A stretch of 64,000 nucleotides of DNA from Sulfitobacter sp. D7 (GCF_003611275.1 NZ_CP020694.1:2294001-2358000), one strand, 5' to 3'. Counted from the first letter of the stretch, positions 57,542 through 64,000 are shown. The notes: generated by a model not told the origin, from the letters alone. Translations and numbers: made by a program.

Positions 57542-57924
57542 TCAAAGTCCTCCTCGGACTCATCCGCGCCGGTAAGCGCGTCGTAATTCATGGTCGAGAC
57601 ATCCACAGGATCGGTGATCGGCAGCAGTTCGGACGGCGGCTGCGGATAGGCCACCTGATCGACCTGACCGAATTGGCCGGGATGCAGTGGCAACAGGCCG
57701 AGGCGGTCAAAGTTCAGATCGGCCAGATCGCGCAGCCGGTCAGGGCGGTTTTGGAACGCCCATTCGGCGCGCAGCACCGCCAGACGGGCATGGGCGGCGC
57801 GGATATTGGCATGTAGCCTGTCGGCATCGCTCAGGGCCTGCTGGGTCGCGTAATTCTCGCGGTAAGCCCAGAAGGCCAGCCCAACCACGGCAATGGTGGT
57901 GAGGATATACATCACCGTGCGCAT
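57538..57924 (-). CDS. ftsL: Cell division protein FtsL
   Basis: A 128-residue bitopic protein. A very short N-terminus precedes a helix (about 4-20), then a coiled-coil (about 27-70) with heptad hydrophobics, and an acidic tail. Sequence conservation in FtsL is low; the place between rsmH and ftsI, with a 3-nt gap and a 4-nt overlap, identifies it. The acidic tail is longer than in enterobacteria. Confidence 0.9.
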   Translation of the reverse strand: MRTVMYILTTIAVVGLAFWAYRENYATQQALSDADRLHANIRAAHARLAVLRAEWAFQNRPDRLRDLADLNFDRLGLLPLHPGQFGQVDQVAYPQPPSELLPITDPVDVSTMNYDALTGADESEEDFE

Positions 57925-57927
57925 CTC

Positions 57928-58911
57928 TCAGATCCCCCTGACCATCGGCATGCCGATGGATTTCGCATCAATCTCACCACTGGGCGCATCGGTGCGCGTG
58001 GCAACCCGCAGTTTGGCCGAACGGCTGCGCGGGTTTTCGTCCAATTCCTGCGCATCAGGCCCGATTGCCTTGCGGGATTTGAGTGTAAACTGCGGCGGCG
58101 CCTGTTCAAGCGCCGGGGCAAAACGGTTAGCATTGCCCCCGGCCCCTGCCCGCGCGGTGAGGAAGCGTTTGACCATGCGGTCCTCGACCGAATGAAAGGT
58201 CACCACAGCCAGTTTCCCGCCGGGCTTTAGCGCGCGCTCTGCGGCCATAAGCCCTTGGAACAGCTCGCCATATTCATTGTTCACCGCGATGCGCAGCGCT
58301 TGGAAGCTGCGCGTGGCGGGATGGCTCTGGCCGGGCTTGGAACGTGGCAGGCAGCCTTCGACCAGTTTGGCCAATTCCAATGTGGTGGTGATCGGCGCGT
58401 CTTCTCGGGCGCGGACAATCGCCTTGGCGATCCGGCGGGAGGCGCGTTCTTCACCATATTGAAACAGGATGTTGGCGATGATCTCTTCTTCGGCCTCATT
58501 CACCAGATCAGCCGCCGAGGGGCCGTCTTGGCTCATCCGCATGTCGAGCGGGCCATCCTTCATAAAGGAGAACCCACGCTCGGCCTGATCAAGCTGCATC
58601 GAAGAAACGCCGAGATCCAGCACCACCCCATCAAGATCTTGGGCATATTCATCCATGCGCGAGAAGACGCCCTGCTGCATGGTGATGCGGTCGCCATAGT
58701 CGCCCGCCCATTCCGCTGCCATCTCGAACGCCAGAGGGTCACGGTCCACCGCGATCACACGCGCGGCCCCGGCCTCTAGAAAGCCACGGGTGTAGCCGCC
58801 CGCGCCAAAGGTACCGTCAAGCCAGACCCCTTCCACGGGCGCCACGGCGTTTAGAATAGGACGCAGCAGAACGGGGGTGTGAGGGGCGGAAGGGTCAGAG
58901 GCAGCAACCAT
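57928..58911 (-). CDS. rsmH: 16S rRNA (cytosine(1402)-N(4))-methyltransferase
   Basis: SAM-dependent methyltransferase of 327 residues acting on C1402 of 16S rRNA in the decoding site. [10 protein letters not shown] starts the fold; the SAM site is [16 protein letters not shown] near 32-47; [20 protein letters not shown] near 103 and [15 protein letters not shown] near 127 are standard. The C-terminal [11 protein letters not shown] block and [13 protein letters not shown] near the end are kept. The ATG at 58911 is 4 nt after the mraZ stop. Confidence 0.98.
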   Translation of the reverse strand: MVAASDPSAPHTPVLLRPILNAVAPVEGVWLDGTFGAGGYTRGFLEAGAARVIAVDRDPLAFEMAAEWAGDYGDRITMQQGVFSRMDEYAQDLDGVVLDLGVSSMQLDQAERGFSFMKDGPLDMRMSQDGPSAADLVNEAEEEIIANILFQYGEERASRRIAKAIVRAREDAPITTTLELAKLVEGCLPRSKPGQSHPATRSFQALRIAVNNEYGELFQGLMAAERALKPGGKLAVVTFHSVEDRMVKRFLTARAGAGGNANRFAPALEQAPPQFTLKSRKAIGPDAQELDENPRSRSAKLRVATRTDAPSGEIDAKSIGMPMVRGI

Positions 58912-58915
58912 TCCG

Positions 58916-59407
58916 TCAGACCTCCATGTCACCATCAAGGAACGAGAGCGGGTCGACATCGTCGGGCAGCTCTTGTTGCCAGGATTCTTCCTCGGTCTCG
59001 TAGGTTTCGGGCTTCCAAATCTGGAAGGTGTCACCGGCAGCGATAAAAAACGCCTCGCCGTTGAGTTCGATCTTGTTGCGCAGCTTGGCGGGCAGCACCA
59101 AGCGGCCTGTCTCATCTACCGTGGTCGGGAAAGACTGGCCGTGGAACAGACGCTGAAGCGCCTTACGCTGCATGGAGCCACGCGGCATGCGGTCGATCTT
59201 GGCGTCGACCTCTTCGATGGCTTCCATTGTATAGCATTCAAGGTAGTTGCGGCGCTGGTCGCCATAAACAATGACCAATTCGGGATTGTCGCCGTTTTTC
59301 CAGTTCGGGTCGCCAGCCTCCAACACACGCCGAAAAGAGGCTGGGATAGACACCCGCCCCTTCGTATCGACCTTGTGGTGGCTTTCGCCTCTGAACCTGC
59401 GGCTCAC
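58916..59407 (-). CDS. mraZ: Transcriptional regulator MraZ
   Basis: A 163-residue DNA-binding protein with two SpoVT-AbrB folds. The paired family motifs are [15 protein letters not shown] (about 12-26) and [15 protein letters not shown] (about 90-104). In E. coli MraZ represses its own operon by binding TGGGN repeats spaced by 5 nt; matching repeats are present upstream (see 59700-60100). The start is a GTG at 59407 with AGGGA 8 nt upstream. The acidic tail (after 130) is longer than in enterobacteria. First gene of the dcw cluster. Confidence 0.96.
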   Translation of the reverse strand: MSRRFRGESHHKVDTKGRVSIPASFRRVLEAGDPNWKNGDNPELVIVYGDQRRNYLECYTMEAIEEVDAKIDRMPRGSMQRKALQRLFHGQSFPTTVDETGRLVLPAKLRNKIELNGEAFFIAAGDTFQIWKPETYETEEESWQQELPDDVDPLSFLDGDMEV

Positions 59408-59481
59408 GTTCTGTCCCTGCCTCTTGCGCCTTTGCGCTTAATTCGTTTTTTCGTCTCTCTGCCCTGCTCCGGAAATGGAAA

Positions 59482-59517
59482 CGGCGGGTTGATCTGCTGC
59501 CACTGATCAACCCGCCG
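59482..59517 (-). promoter_or_regulatory. 13-bp perfect hairpin in the mraZ leader
   Basis: CGGCGGGTTGATC (59482-59494) pairs exactly with GATCAACCCGCCG (59505-59517) around a 10-nt loop. On the minus strand it is followed by TTTCCATTT, then about 75 nt to the mraZ start. It could terminate or attenuate leader transcripts. Confidence 0.65.
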
Positions 59518-59699
59518 CCCACGTCCCGCAGCTTGGCGGGGGAAGTCCGACTGCGCGCGCCACCTGGGGGGATGTCTGCTCGCTCACGCGCCGGATCTCT
59601 TTGGTCTGATGAAAGCGAGGTGCCTGTATGAAACCTGCTAGGTTTTGATTATTTTTGGGGTCGTTTGCTGCCCCGTGTCCCGTTCTCATCCGATGCACT

Positions 59700-59724
59700 A
59701 GGGATGCCATGGGAATTGATGGGC
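59700..59724. promoter_or_regulatory. MraZ-box-like triple repeat in front of mraZ
   Basis: AGGGA-N5-TGGGA-N5-TGGGC with exact 10-bp period. Read toward mraZ it is GCCCA-N5-TCCCA-N5-TCCCT. MraZ of E. coli binds three TGGGN units spaced by 5 nt, so this is the likely autoregulatory operator. It is about 300 nt before the mraZ start. Confidence 0.75.
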
Positions 59725-59760
59725 GTCTACATATTTTTTGGAAATATGCCCAATATTTTG

Positions 59761-59769
59761 TTTTGCACA
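59761..59769 (+). promoter_or_regulatory. DnaA box TTTTGCACA
   Basis: Exact match to the consensus TTWTNCACA in the AT-rich stretch between mraZ and the divergent membrane-protein gene. Confidence 0.55.
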
Positions 59770-59879
59770 GGCTGTGTGAACAACATCTAGTATAACTTTT
59801 TGAGCGAAAAATGGCTTAACTTGAGCTTCCTTAGGCCTCAAACACAATATCTTGTTAACGAATTGCGGGCTGCACAAAT

Positions 59880-59894
59880 TCCCACAGTTTCCCA
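59880..59894 (+). promoter_or_regulatory. MraZ-box-like pair
   Basis: TCCCA-N5-TCCCA with the same 10-bp spacing as the four-pair array downstream, 20 nt before the strong DnaA box. Confidence 0.6.
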
Positions 59895-59913
59895 CTAAAA
59901 TTTGCTCACATAG

Positions 59914-59922
59914 TTATCCACA
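59914..59922 (+). promoter_or_regulatory. DnaA box TTATCCACA
   Basis: Perfect high-affinity DnaA box. It lies between the two CCCA-pair groups. A single perfect nonamer can occur by chance in 64 kb, but this one has a second box and AT-rich DNA nearby. Confidence 0.6.
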
Positions 59923-60026
59923 GGGCGTGTTCGTTGCCTGTTCTGCGGAAACTGTATGGAGGCTTCGGAATGCAGGTCAACTCCCCTGCCCGCGAATCGG
60001 CAGAACCCGCCAATAGCGCAAGGCGT

Positions 60027-60100
60027 GCCCATAATTTCCCAGACTTCCCATGCATTCCCACGACTTTTCCCATGACGTCCCAGCCGCCCATGCTTTCCCA
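60027..60100 (+). repeat. Array of four MraZ-box-like pairs
   Basis: Four 15-bp elements of the form (G/T)CCCA-T-N4-TCCCA lie at 60027-60041, 60046-60060, 60068-60082 and 60086-60100, separated by 4, 7 and 3 nt. Inside each element the two CCCA units are exactly 10 bp apart, one helical turn. The element reads in the direction of the membrane-protein gene at 60184, ending 83 nt before its ATG. The same 15-mer, inverted, is at 59710-59724 in front of mraZ. Confidence 0.85.
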
Positions 60101-60183
60101 GCCCTACGCCTCCCTTAACTGACTGCATCTTGCCCTTTCGGCCCACCCACGCCATGTAATGCCGCAAAATGAGGGAGTTCATC

Positions 60184-60951
60184 ATGATCCAAGCCACGGC
60201 TCTATTCACCCACGCCCTGAACATGCTGTTTCACGCGCCGTCCACCACGCTGCGGGTGATCCTGCCCGCGGTGCTTTGGGTGATGGGCGCTGCCGCCGTG
60301 GCGGGTGTGCTGGCCGGAGATGCGCTTGGGGCGATGGATCAGGTGATCGACAACGCCACACCGCCGCCCACGGATCAACTCTTGATCCTGATCGCCTGCG
60401 GTGTGGCCGGCATCCTTGGCTATGCGCTGATGGCCATCCTCTGGCACCGCTACGTATTGCTTGGCCATGGTGGGGGCGACCTGCGCCCCGGCGCGCGTCT
60501 GTTCGGGGCCTATGTCTGGCGCGCCATCGTTCTGGGCTTCGTCCAGTTTCTTGCGGCACTTCCCATTGGCCTCGCCATGTTGCTCTTGGGCGGGCTGACC
60601 GGGTCGAGCCCCGCGGCGCTGCTCTTGATCGGCCTTGTGGCGGGCGTGGCCTTCCTATGGCTGGCGCTGCGGCTCAGCCTGGTATTGCCAGCCGCCGCCT
60701 TGGGGCACGTTATGTCAGTGCGCGAAAGCTGGCGCGCGACGGAACCGCTGGCAGGCACGCTCTGGGCGCTGGCCGTATTGCTGGCGGTGGTGAACACGTT
60801 GTTAGGCGTGATCGCAAGCATGCTGCCGCCCGCCGACCCCGGCCTGCGGCTGATGCTGGATTCAGCGATCTACCTTATAGAGGGGCTGGTTTTCGTCTCG
60901 ATGCTGACGACACTCTATGGTCATCTGGTCGAAGGGCGCGAACTGGGGTAA
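60184..60951 (+). CDS. Multi-pass membrane protein, unknown
   Basis: A 255-residue protein with about six hydrophobic helices (near 16-42, 63-82, 105-130, 138-165, 190-215 and 220-240), a short inner tail and a Gly/Asp loop. No named family recognised. The ATG at 60184 has GAGGGAG 6 nt upstream; an ATG 15 nt earlier lacks such a site. The four-fold CCCA-pair array just upstream suggests that MraZ controls this gene. It ends 18 nt before mrp, which is on the other strand. Confidence 0.75.
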   Translation: MIQATALFTHALNMLFHAPSTTLRVILPAVLWVMGAAAVAGVLAGDALGAMDQVIDNATPPPTDQLLILIACGVAGILGYALMAILWHRYVLLGHGGGDLRPGARLFGAYVWRAIVLGFVQFLAALPIGLAMLLLGGLTGSSPAALLLIGLVAGVAFLWLALRLSLVLPAAALGHVMSVRESWRATEPLAGTLWALAVLLAVVNTLLGVIASMLPPADPGLRLMLDSAIYLIEGLVFVSMLTTLYGHLVEGRELG

Positions 60952-60969
60952 CCGCCCGCGCCCCAAGTT

Positions 60970-62034
60970 TCAGGCCATACCGCCGTCGATCAGACCCCGC
61001 GCAAGACGCGCATAGGCGTCGGCCATCGGCCCTTCGCCTGCAGCGATCGGCGTGCCGATATCCCCCGCCAGACGGGTGTCGAGATCAATCGGCAGGCTGC
61101 CCAGCAGCGGCACCCCCATCTTGTCGGCCTCTGCCGCCACACCGCCATGGCCAAAGATCTTATGCTGAGAACCGCAATCGGGGCAGACGAATGTCGACAT
61201 ATTCTCGATCAGGCCCAGCACGGGGGTCTTCAGCGTCGCGAACATGTCCAGCGCCTTGCGCGCGTCGATCAGGGCCACATCCTGCGGTGTGCTGACCACG
61301 ATCGCGCCCGACAACTCGGACTTGGTGCAGAGCGTCAGCTGCACGTCACCCGTACCGGGCGGCAGATCGACAAGCAGCACGTCAAGCTCGCCCCATTCCA
61401 CCTGCCCCAGCATCTGCTGCAACGCGCCCATCAGCATCGGCCCGCGCCAGACCACGGCCTTGCCCTCTTCCAACATGAAACCAATCGACATCATGGTCAC
61501 GCCATGGGCCTGCAGCGGAATGATCGTTTTGCCGTCGGGGCTGGCAGGGCGTTTATTCACCCCCATCATGCGCGGCTGGCTGGGACCGTATATATCTGCG
61601 TCAAGCAGACCCACCTTGCGCCCCGCCCGCGCCAGCGCCACCGCGAGGTTGGAACTGACGGTTGATTTCCCGACCCCACCCTTGCCCGAGCCGATGGCAA
61701 GGATGCGCTTCACGCCACTGGGCTTCATCGGCCCCTCTTGCGGTTTGGGGTGCCCACCAATCTTGAGACTGGGCGCTTTCGGGGCGGGGCCATGGGCGGT
61801 CAGGGCAACCGATACATCACCTACCCCGGGCAAATCGCGCACCACCTGCTCTGCGGCGTCACGCAGGGGGGCCATCTGCCGAGCGACATCGGCGTTGGGC
61901 GCTTCGATGACGAATCGCACTTTATCGCCTTCGACGACCAGCGCGCGGACCAGATCATGGGACAACAGGCTTTTCCCGTCGGGCAGTTGCACCCGCGCCA
62001 GCGCCGCTTCGACTTCTGCTTTGGTCACAGACAT
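60970..62034 (-). CDS. mrp: Mrp/NBP35 family Fe-S carrier ATPase
   Basis: P-loop ATPase of 354 residues (also called ApbC) that carries iron-sulfur clusters. An N-terminal FSCA/DUF59 domain (about 1-85) is followed by the deviant Walker A IGSGKGGVGKSTVSSNLA near 115. The C-terminal cluster site CPDCGSQHKIFGHGG near 280 has the CxxC. The ATG at 62034 has GAGGAG 9 nt upstream. It starts next to the CCUCC RNA region, so its upstream DNA is shared with that locus. Confidence 0.94.
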   Translation of the reverse strand: MSVTKAEVEAALARVQLPDGKSLLSHDLVRALVVEGDKVRFVIEAPNADVARQMAPLRDAAEQVVRDLPGVGDVSVALTAHGPAPKAPSLKIGGHPKPQEGPMKPSGVKRILAIGSGKGGVGKSTVSSNLAVALARAGRKVGLLDADIYGPSQPRMMGVNKRPASPDGKTIIPLQAHGVTMMSIGFMLEEGKAVVWRGPMLMGALQQMLGQVEWGELDVLLVDLPPGTGDVQLTLCTKSELSGAIVVSTPQDVALIDARKALDMFATLKTPVLGLIENMSTFVCPDCGSQHKIFGHGGVAAEADKMGVPLLGSLPIDLDTRLAGDIGTPIAAGEGPMADAYARLARGLIDGGMA

Positions 62035-62161
62035 GCGCAAATTCTCCTCTATTACGGCTTCTGAAATGGCAGGTTCTGCGCCAAGCGCAAGGGGACGGCC
62101 ATTTTTGCATAGGGATGAGGCGGAATGCCCAAGGATTACGCAGGGGTACCATGTTTTCGCC

Positions 62162-62194
62162 GCATAGCAGCATTGCAAAAAGAAATATTGTGCA
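62162..62194 (+). promoter_or_regulatory. Upstream element, copy 1 (before RNA array 1)
   Basis: GCATAGCAGCATTG, 12 nt, then TTGTGCA. The same parts in the same spacing stand before the DUF1127 gene (62540-62572). It lies about 65 nt before the first hairpin and probably contains the promoter of array 1. Confidence 0.55.
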
Positions 62195-62258
62195 CTCGCA
62201 GCAATTAGCGCTAACTTAGGTTCATAGGCAGGGCCAAGCGCCCCGCTTTCGGAAAGAC

Positions 62259-62291
62259 CAGACACATTCATCCTCCTCCCGAATGTGTCTG
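62259..62291 (+). ncRNA. CCUCCUCCC-loop RNA 1 (CcsR/cuckoo type)
   Basis: An 11-bp perfect stem (CAGACACATTC / GAATGTGTCTG) with an 11-nt loop ATCCTCCTCCC. The loop is an anti-Shine-Dalgarno sequence. The fold and motif match the CcsR RNAs of Rhodobacter sphaeroides (cuckoo RNA family). Confidence 0.85.
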
Positions 62292-62303
62292 ATTTGACCA
62301 AGA

Positions 62304-62340
62304 CTTGGATGCATCCCTCCTCCTCCCGGATGCAGCTGAG
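62304..62340 (+). ncRNA. CCUCCUCCC-loop RNA 2
   Basis: A 6-bp core stem GCATCC / GGATGC around CTCCTCCTCCC, with a weaker outer stem down to 62304. The least stable member of array 1. Confidence 0.75.
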
Positions 62341-62351
62341 TTTGGAAAGAC

Positions 62352-62384
62352 CAGACGCCTCCATCCTCCTCCCGGATGTGTCTG
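62352..62384 (+). ncRNA. CCUCCUCCC-loop RNA 3
   Basis: An 11-bp stem with one G-U pair and one mismatch (CAGACGCCTCC against GGATGTGTCTG), loop ATCCTCCTCCC. It repeats the arms of RNA 1, showing duplication within the array. Confidence 0.82.
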
Positions 62385-62389
62385 TAATT

Positions 62390-62425
62390 GGCGGCGACAT
62401 CTACCTCCTCCCAGATGTCGTCGCC
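62390..62425 (+). ncRNA. CCUCCUCCC-loop RNA 4 with terminator-like tail
   Basis: A 13-bp stem with one G-U pair (62390-62402 with 62413-62425), loop ACCTCCTCCC, followed by CCCTTTT. The last hairpin of array 1 and probably its terminator. Confidence 0.85.
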
Positions 62426-62539
62426 CCCTTTTCCCACTCCACCCCCATATGACAGTTTTATGACGTTGCGCCGTTTCGCCGCAGGATCAAAACCGTTTTT
62501 AATCAATAAGTTGCGCAGATCCAAACCTATGCGATTTCT

Positions 62540-62572
62540 GCATAGCGGCATTGACTTTATGCCCGTTGTGCA
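62540..62572 (+). promoter_or_regulatory. Upstream element, copy 2 (before the DUF1127 gene)
   Basis: GCATAGCGGCATTG, 12 nt, then TTGTGCA: 13 of 14 and 7 of 7 positions match copy 1, with the same 26-nt offset. It contains a TTGACT -35-like hexamer. It ends 64 nt before the DUF1127 ATG. Confidence 0.6.
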
Positions 62573-62636
62573 AATGCAGAAAGAGCGTAAATAGCACGCA
62601 ACGAGATGATTAACCGATGAAAAAAGAGGCGCCGAA

Positions 62637-62849
62637 ATGGCTTACATGAACACAACAACCGCAAACACAACTTCCGTCTTCGCCCGTATCGGCGGCGCAT
62701 TCGAAGCACTGGCAACCCGCTACAAACAGCACCGTCTGTACCGTGAAACTTTCGACGGTCTGAGCGCGTTGAGCAACCGCGAACTGGCCGACCTTGGCCT
62801 GAGCCGTTCCGAACTGCGCCGCGTCGCATGGGAATCTTCCCGCGGCTAA
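62637..62849 (+). CDS. DUF1127 small basic protein
   Basis: A 70-residue protein. The DUF1127 helix pair covers about residues 36-66 (FDGLSALSNRELADLGLSRSEL). Such proteins stand beside CcsR RNAs in Rhodobacter sphaeroides, where the homologue (CcaF1) binds RNA and affects RNA maturation. Four CCUCC hairpins lie before it and four after it, the latter probably cotranscribed with it, so it may act on these RNAs. AGAGG lies about 8 nt before the ATG. Too short to show more. Confidence 0.88.
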   Translation: MAYMNTTTANTTSVFARIGGAFEALATRYKQHRLYRETFDGLSALSNRELADLGLSRSELRRVAWESSRG

Positions 62850-62863
62850 GCAGAGATAGAGAT

Positions 62864-62897
62864 CGGACGTCAGAACCCCTCCCTGTTCTGCCGTCTG
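62864..62897 (+). ncRNA. CCUCC-type hairpin RNA 5
   Basis: A 6-bp stem CAGAAC / GTTCTG, loop CCCTCCCT, extended after one mismatch by six more pairs (one G-U). First hairpin after the DUF1127 stop codon, 14 nt away. Confidence 0.75.
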
Positions 62898-62902
62898 AAA
62901 GT

Positions 62903-62947
62903 CGGGGTGCGCGTCACCTTCCTCCTCCCTGAATGAGGCGGACCCCG
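62903..62947 (+). ncRNA. CCUCCUCCC-loop RNA 6
   Basis: A CGGGGT / ACCCCG outer stem encloses a long apical part with CCTCCTCCC. The inner pairing is weaker. The motif and position put it in the second array. Confidence 0.68.
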
Positions 62948-62955
62948 CAAGGAGA

Positions 62956-62986
62956 CCCGAAGCCGACCCTCCCTCGACGCTTCGGG
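62956..62986 (+). ncRNA. CCUCC-type hairpin RNA 7
   Basis: An 8-bp perfect stem CCCGAAGC / GCTTCGGG with loop CGACCCTCCCTCGAC. The loop carries the shorter CCCTCCC. Confidence 0.72.
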
Positions 62987-62998
62987 CCGACATAGAAA

Positions 62999-63040
62999 CG
63001 GCGGCACCTTCCTCCCAAGGTGTCGTCGTTTTTGTTTTTA
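62999..63040 (+). ncRNA. CCUCC-type hairpin RNA 8 and terminator
   Basis: A 12-bp stem with two G-U pairs (62999-63010 with 63017-63028) and loop CCTCCC, directly followed by TTTTTGTTTTT. It closes array 2 as a Rho-independent terminator. Confidence 0.88.
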
Positions 63041-63094
63041 AAGCCTTGTTTAGGCGGGCTTTTGACTGCCTCGCCTTAGCGGTACGATGGCGCG

Positions 63095-64000
63095 TCAGAA
63101 CGGCACGTCGTTACCACCGGTCAGGAAACGCGACACGACCTTCTTGGTCCCGGCCTTTTCAAAAGCGACTTCCATCTTGTCGCCCTCCATACCGATTACC
63201 TCGCCATAGCCGAATTTATCGTGGAAAACGCGCTCGCCCATTTCAAAGGCAGCGACTGCCTGCATGTCGATCGTGACATTGCGGCTTTCGCGCGGCTGGC
63301 TGGTGCCCCGCGCCCCGCTGCGCGATTGCAGGCGTTTCCACCCCGGGGAGTTATAGACATTGGCGCTTGCCGCGCGGTCATGCAGGTCGGATTGCGGCAT
63401 CGCGGCGCCGAAACCACCGCCGTAAAGCCCCGGCGGGGTCAGCACATCCACATGCTCTTCGGGCAGCTCATCAATAAAACGGGACGGCATCGCGTTTTGC
63501 CACTGACCAAAGACCCGGCGATTGGCAGCGAAAGAGATCGTGCAAATCTGCTCGGCTCGGGTGATGCCAACATAGGCCAGCCGTCGCTCTTCTTCGAGCC
63601 CTTTTAACCCGCTTTCATCCATCGAACGCTGCGAGGGGAACAATCCGTCCTCCCAACCCGGCAGGAAAACCATAGGGAATTCCAACCCCTTGGCCGCATG
63701 AAGCGTCATGATCGAGACCTTCTCGCCGTCGCCTTCCTGTTCATTGTCCATGATCAGGCTGACATGTTCGAGGAAGCCTTGCAGGTTTTCGAACCCTTCC
63801 AGCGCTTTCACAAGCTCTTTGAGGTTCTCCAACCGCCCCGGCGCTTCGGGCGTTTTGTCATTCTGCCACATGCCGGTATAGCCGCTTTCGTCGAGAATCA
63901 TTTCAGCCAGTTCAACATGAGAGACCTCGGGCGGGCCGTAATCGACCCGCAGCGGCGCCGCGCCATCATCAAGCACCGCGTCGTCTTCGCTGATCTCGAT
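63095..64000 (-). CDS. uvrD: DNA helicase II UvrD, C-terminal part (runs off the window)
   Basis: The last 301 codons or so of a superfamily 1 helicase used in nucleotide-excision and mismatch repair; the start lies beyond 64000. Motif V is VSIMTLHAAKGLEFPMVFLP and motif VI EERRLAYVGITRAEQ. The C-terminal region includes a basic linker with RSGARGTSQPRESR and the Tudor-like domain (about the last 60 residues, VFHDKFGYGEVIGMEGDKMEV) that binds RNA polymerase in homologues. The UvrD type is preferred to PcrA or Rep because of these, but PcrA is possible. It converges with RNA array 2. Confidence 0.9.
   Translation of the reverse strand: MEISEDDAVLDDGAAPLRVDYGPPEVSHVELAEMILDESGYTGMWQNDKTPEAPGRLENLKELVKALEGFENLQGFLEHVSLIMDNEQEGDGEKVSIMTLHAAKGLEFPMVFLPGWEDGLFPSQRSMDESGLKGLEEERRLAYVGITRAEQICTISFAANRRVFGQWQNAMPSRFIDELPEEHVDVLTPPGLYGGGFGAAMPQSDLHDRAASANVYNSPGWKRLQSRSGARGTSQPRESRNVTIDMQAVAAFEMGERVFHDKFGYGEVIGMEGDKMEVAFEKAGTKKVVSRFLTGGNDVPF

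Larger units (their letters stand above)
59408..60183. other. 776-nt intergenic region with regulatory repeats
   Basis: No open frame with a credible start lies here. It holds, from the mraZ side: a 13-bp hairpin (59482-59517), a triple GGGA repeat (59700-59724), an AT-rich stretch (about 59725-59920) with two DnaA boxes, one CCCA pair (59880-59894), a GAATC site (59994-59998, a CcrM target), and four CCCA pairs (60027-60100). mraZ and the membrane-protein gene are transcribed away from it. A TATACT -10-like hexamer faces mraZ at 59789-59794 but lacks a good -35 box. Confidence 0.7.

Noticed and set aside
59789-59794. TATACT as the -10 box of an mraZ promoter
   Set aside because: The sequence 17 nt upstream (AAGCCA) is a poor -35 box. 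Kept only as a note in the intergenic entry.
59725-60100. Chromosomal replication origin
   Set aside because: Only two DnaA boxes, and no dnaA, hemE, gidA or parAB nearby. The repeated CCCA pairs fit MraZ operators better.
62240-62430. CRISPR array
   Set aside because: The repeated CCTCCTCCC parts lie in loops of unequal hairpins at uneven spacing, with no spacers of constant length and no cas genes. The CcsR-type RNA array explains them better.
1-64000. tRNA, rRNA and riboswitch genes
   Set aside because: Reading both strands, I found no cloverleaf with CCA-type ends, no rRNA stretch and no recognisable riboswitch core. A covariance-model scan could still find small RNAs I missed.

Overview
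The window looks like chromosomal DNA of a marine alphaproteobacterium of the order Rhodobacterales (Roseobacter group, Sulfitobacter-like; species not determinable from sequence alone). The reasons are high GC content, the whole division and cell-wall (dcw) cluster with two small tandem DUF2484-type genes inside it, a cobS/cobT pair beside bolA and a J-domain gene, pntAB, malate synthase G, and CCUCCUCCC-loop small RNAs next to a DUF1127 gene.

Layout. 1-3.9 kb: end of an oligopeptide-type ABC transporter operon (substrate-binding protein and two permeases). 4.1-6.4 kb: a YeeE/YedE sulfur-compound transporter overlapping tail to tail with a DUF3422 gene. 6.6-10.6 kb: transhydrogenase pntAB and an outer-membrane-barrel-like protein. 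10.8-21.1 kb: metabolic and housekeeping genes (SDR oxidoreductase, degenerate REP-associated transposase relative, PuuD-like hydrolase, glcB, pepN, SLT-domain protein, unknown proteins). 21.2-31.1 kb: gatB, thioesterase, DUF4177, BolA, J-domain protein, cobS, PRC-barrel protein, cobT, aminopeptidase P, DUF427. 31.1-59.4 kb: an almost unbroken minus-strand block read from high to low coordinates: mraZ, rsmH, ftsL, ftsI, murE, murF, mraY, murD, peroxiredoxin, ftsW, murG, murC, three small membrane proteins, murB, ddl, ftsQ, ftsA, ftsZ, lpxC, bamD, recN, ClC. Two plus-strand genes, a glutaminase and a BaiN/HI0933-type flavoprotein, interrupt it. 59.4-62.0 kb: the long mraZ upstream region, a membrane protein and mrp. 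62.0-63.1 kb: two four-hairpin CCUCC RNA arrays flanking a DUF1127 gene. The window ends inside uvrD.

The dcw genes make lipid-linked peptidoglycan precursor (murC-F, murB, ddl, mraY, murG), polymerise it at the septum (ftsW, ftsI) and assemble the divisome (ftsL, ftsQ, ftsA, ftsZ). lpxC and bamD add outer-membrane lipid A and protein assembly. Many start/stop overlaps of 1-4 nt (TGATG, ATGA, GTGA) indicate translational coupling.

The most interesting signals are non-coding. Upstream of mraZ there are six copies of a 15-bp element, (G/T)CCCA-N5-TCCCA, four of them in tandem, matching the known MraZ-box geometry. They flank an AT-rich stretch with two consensus DnaA boxes. Around the DUF1127 gene at 62.6 kb there are eight stem-loops with a CCUCC-type anti-Shine-Dalgarno loop, and two copies of an upstream element with identical internal spacing.
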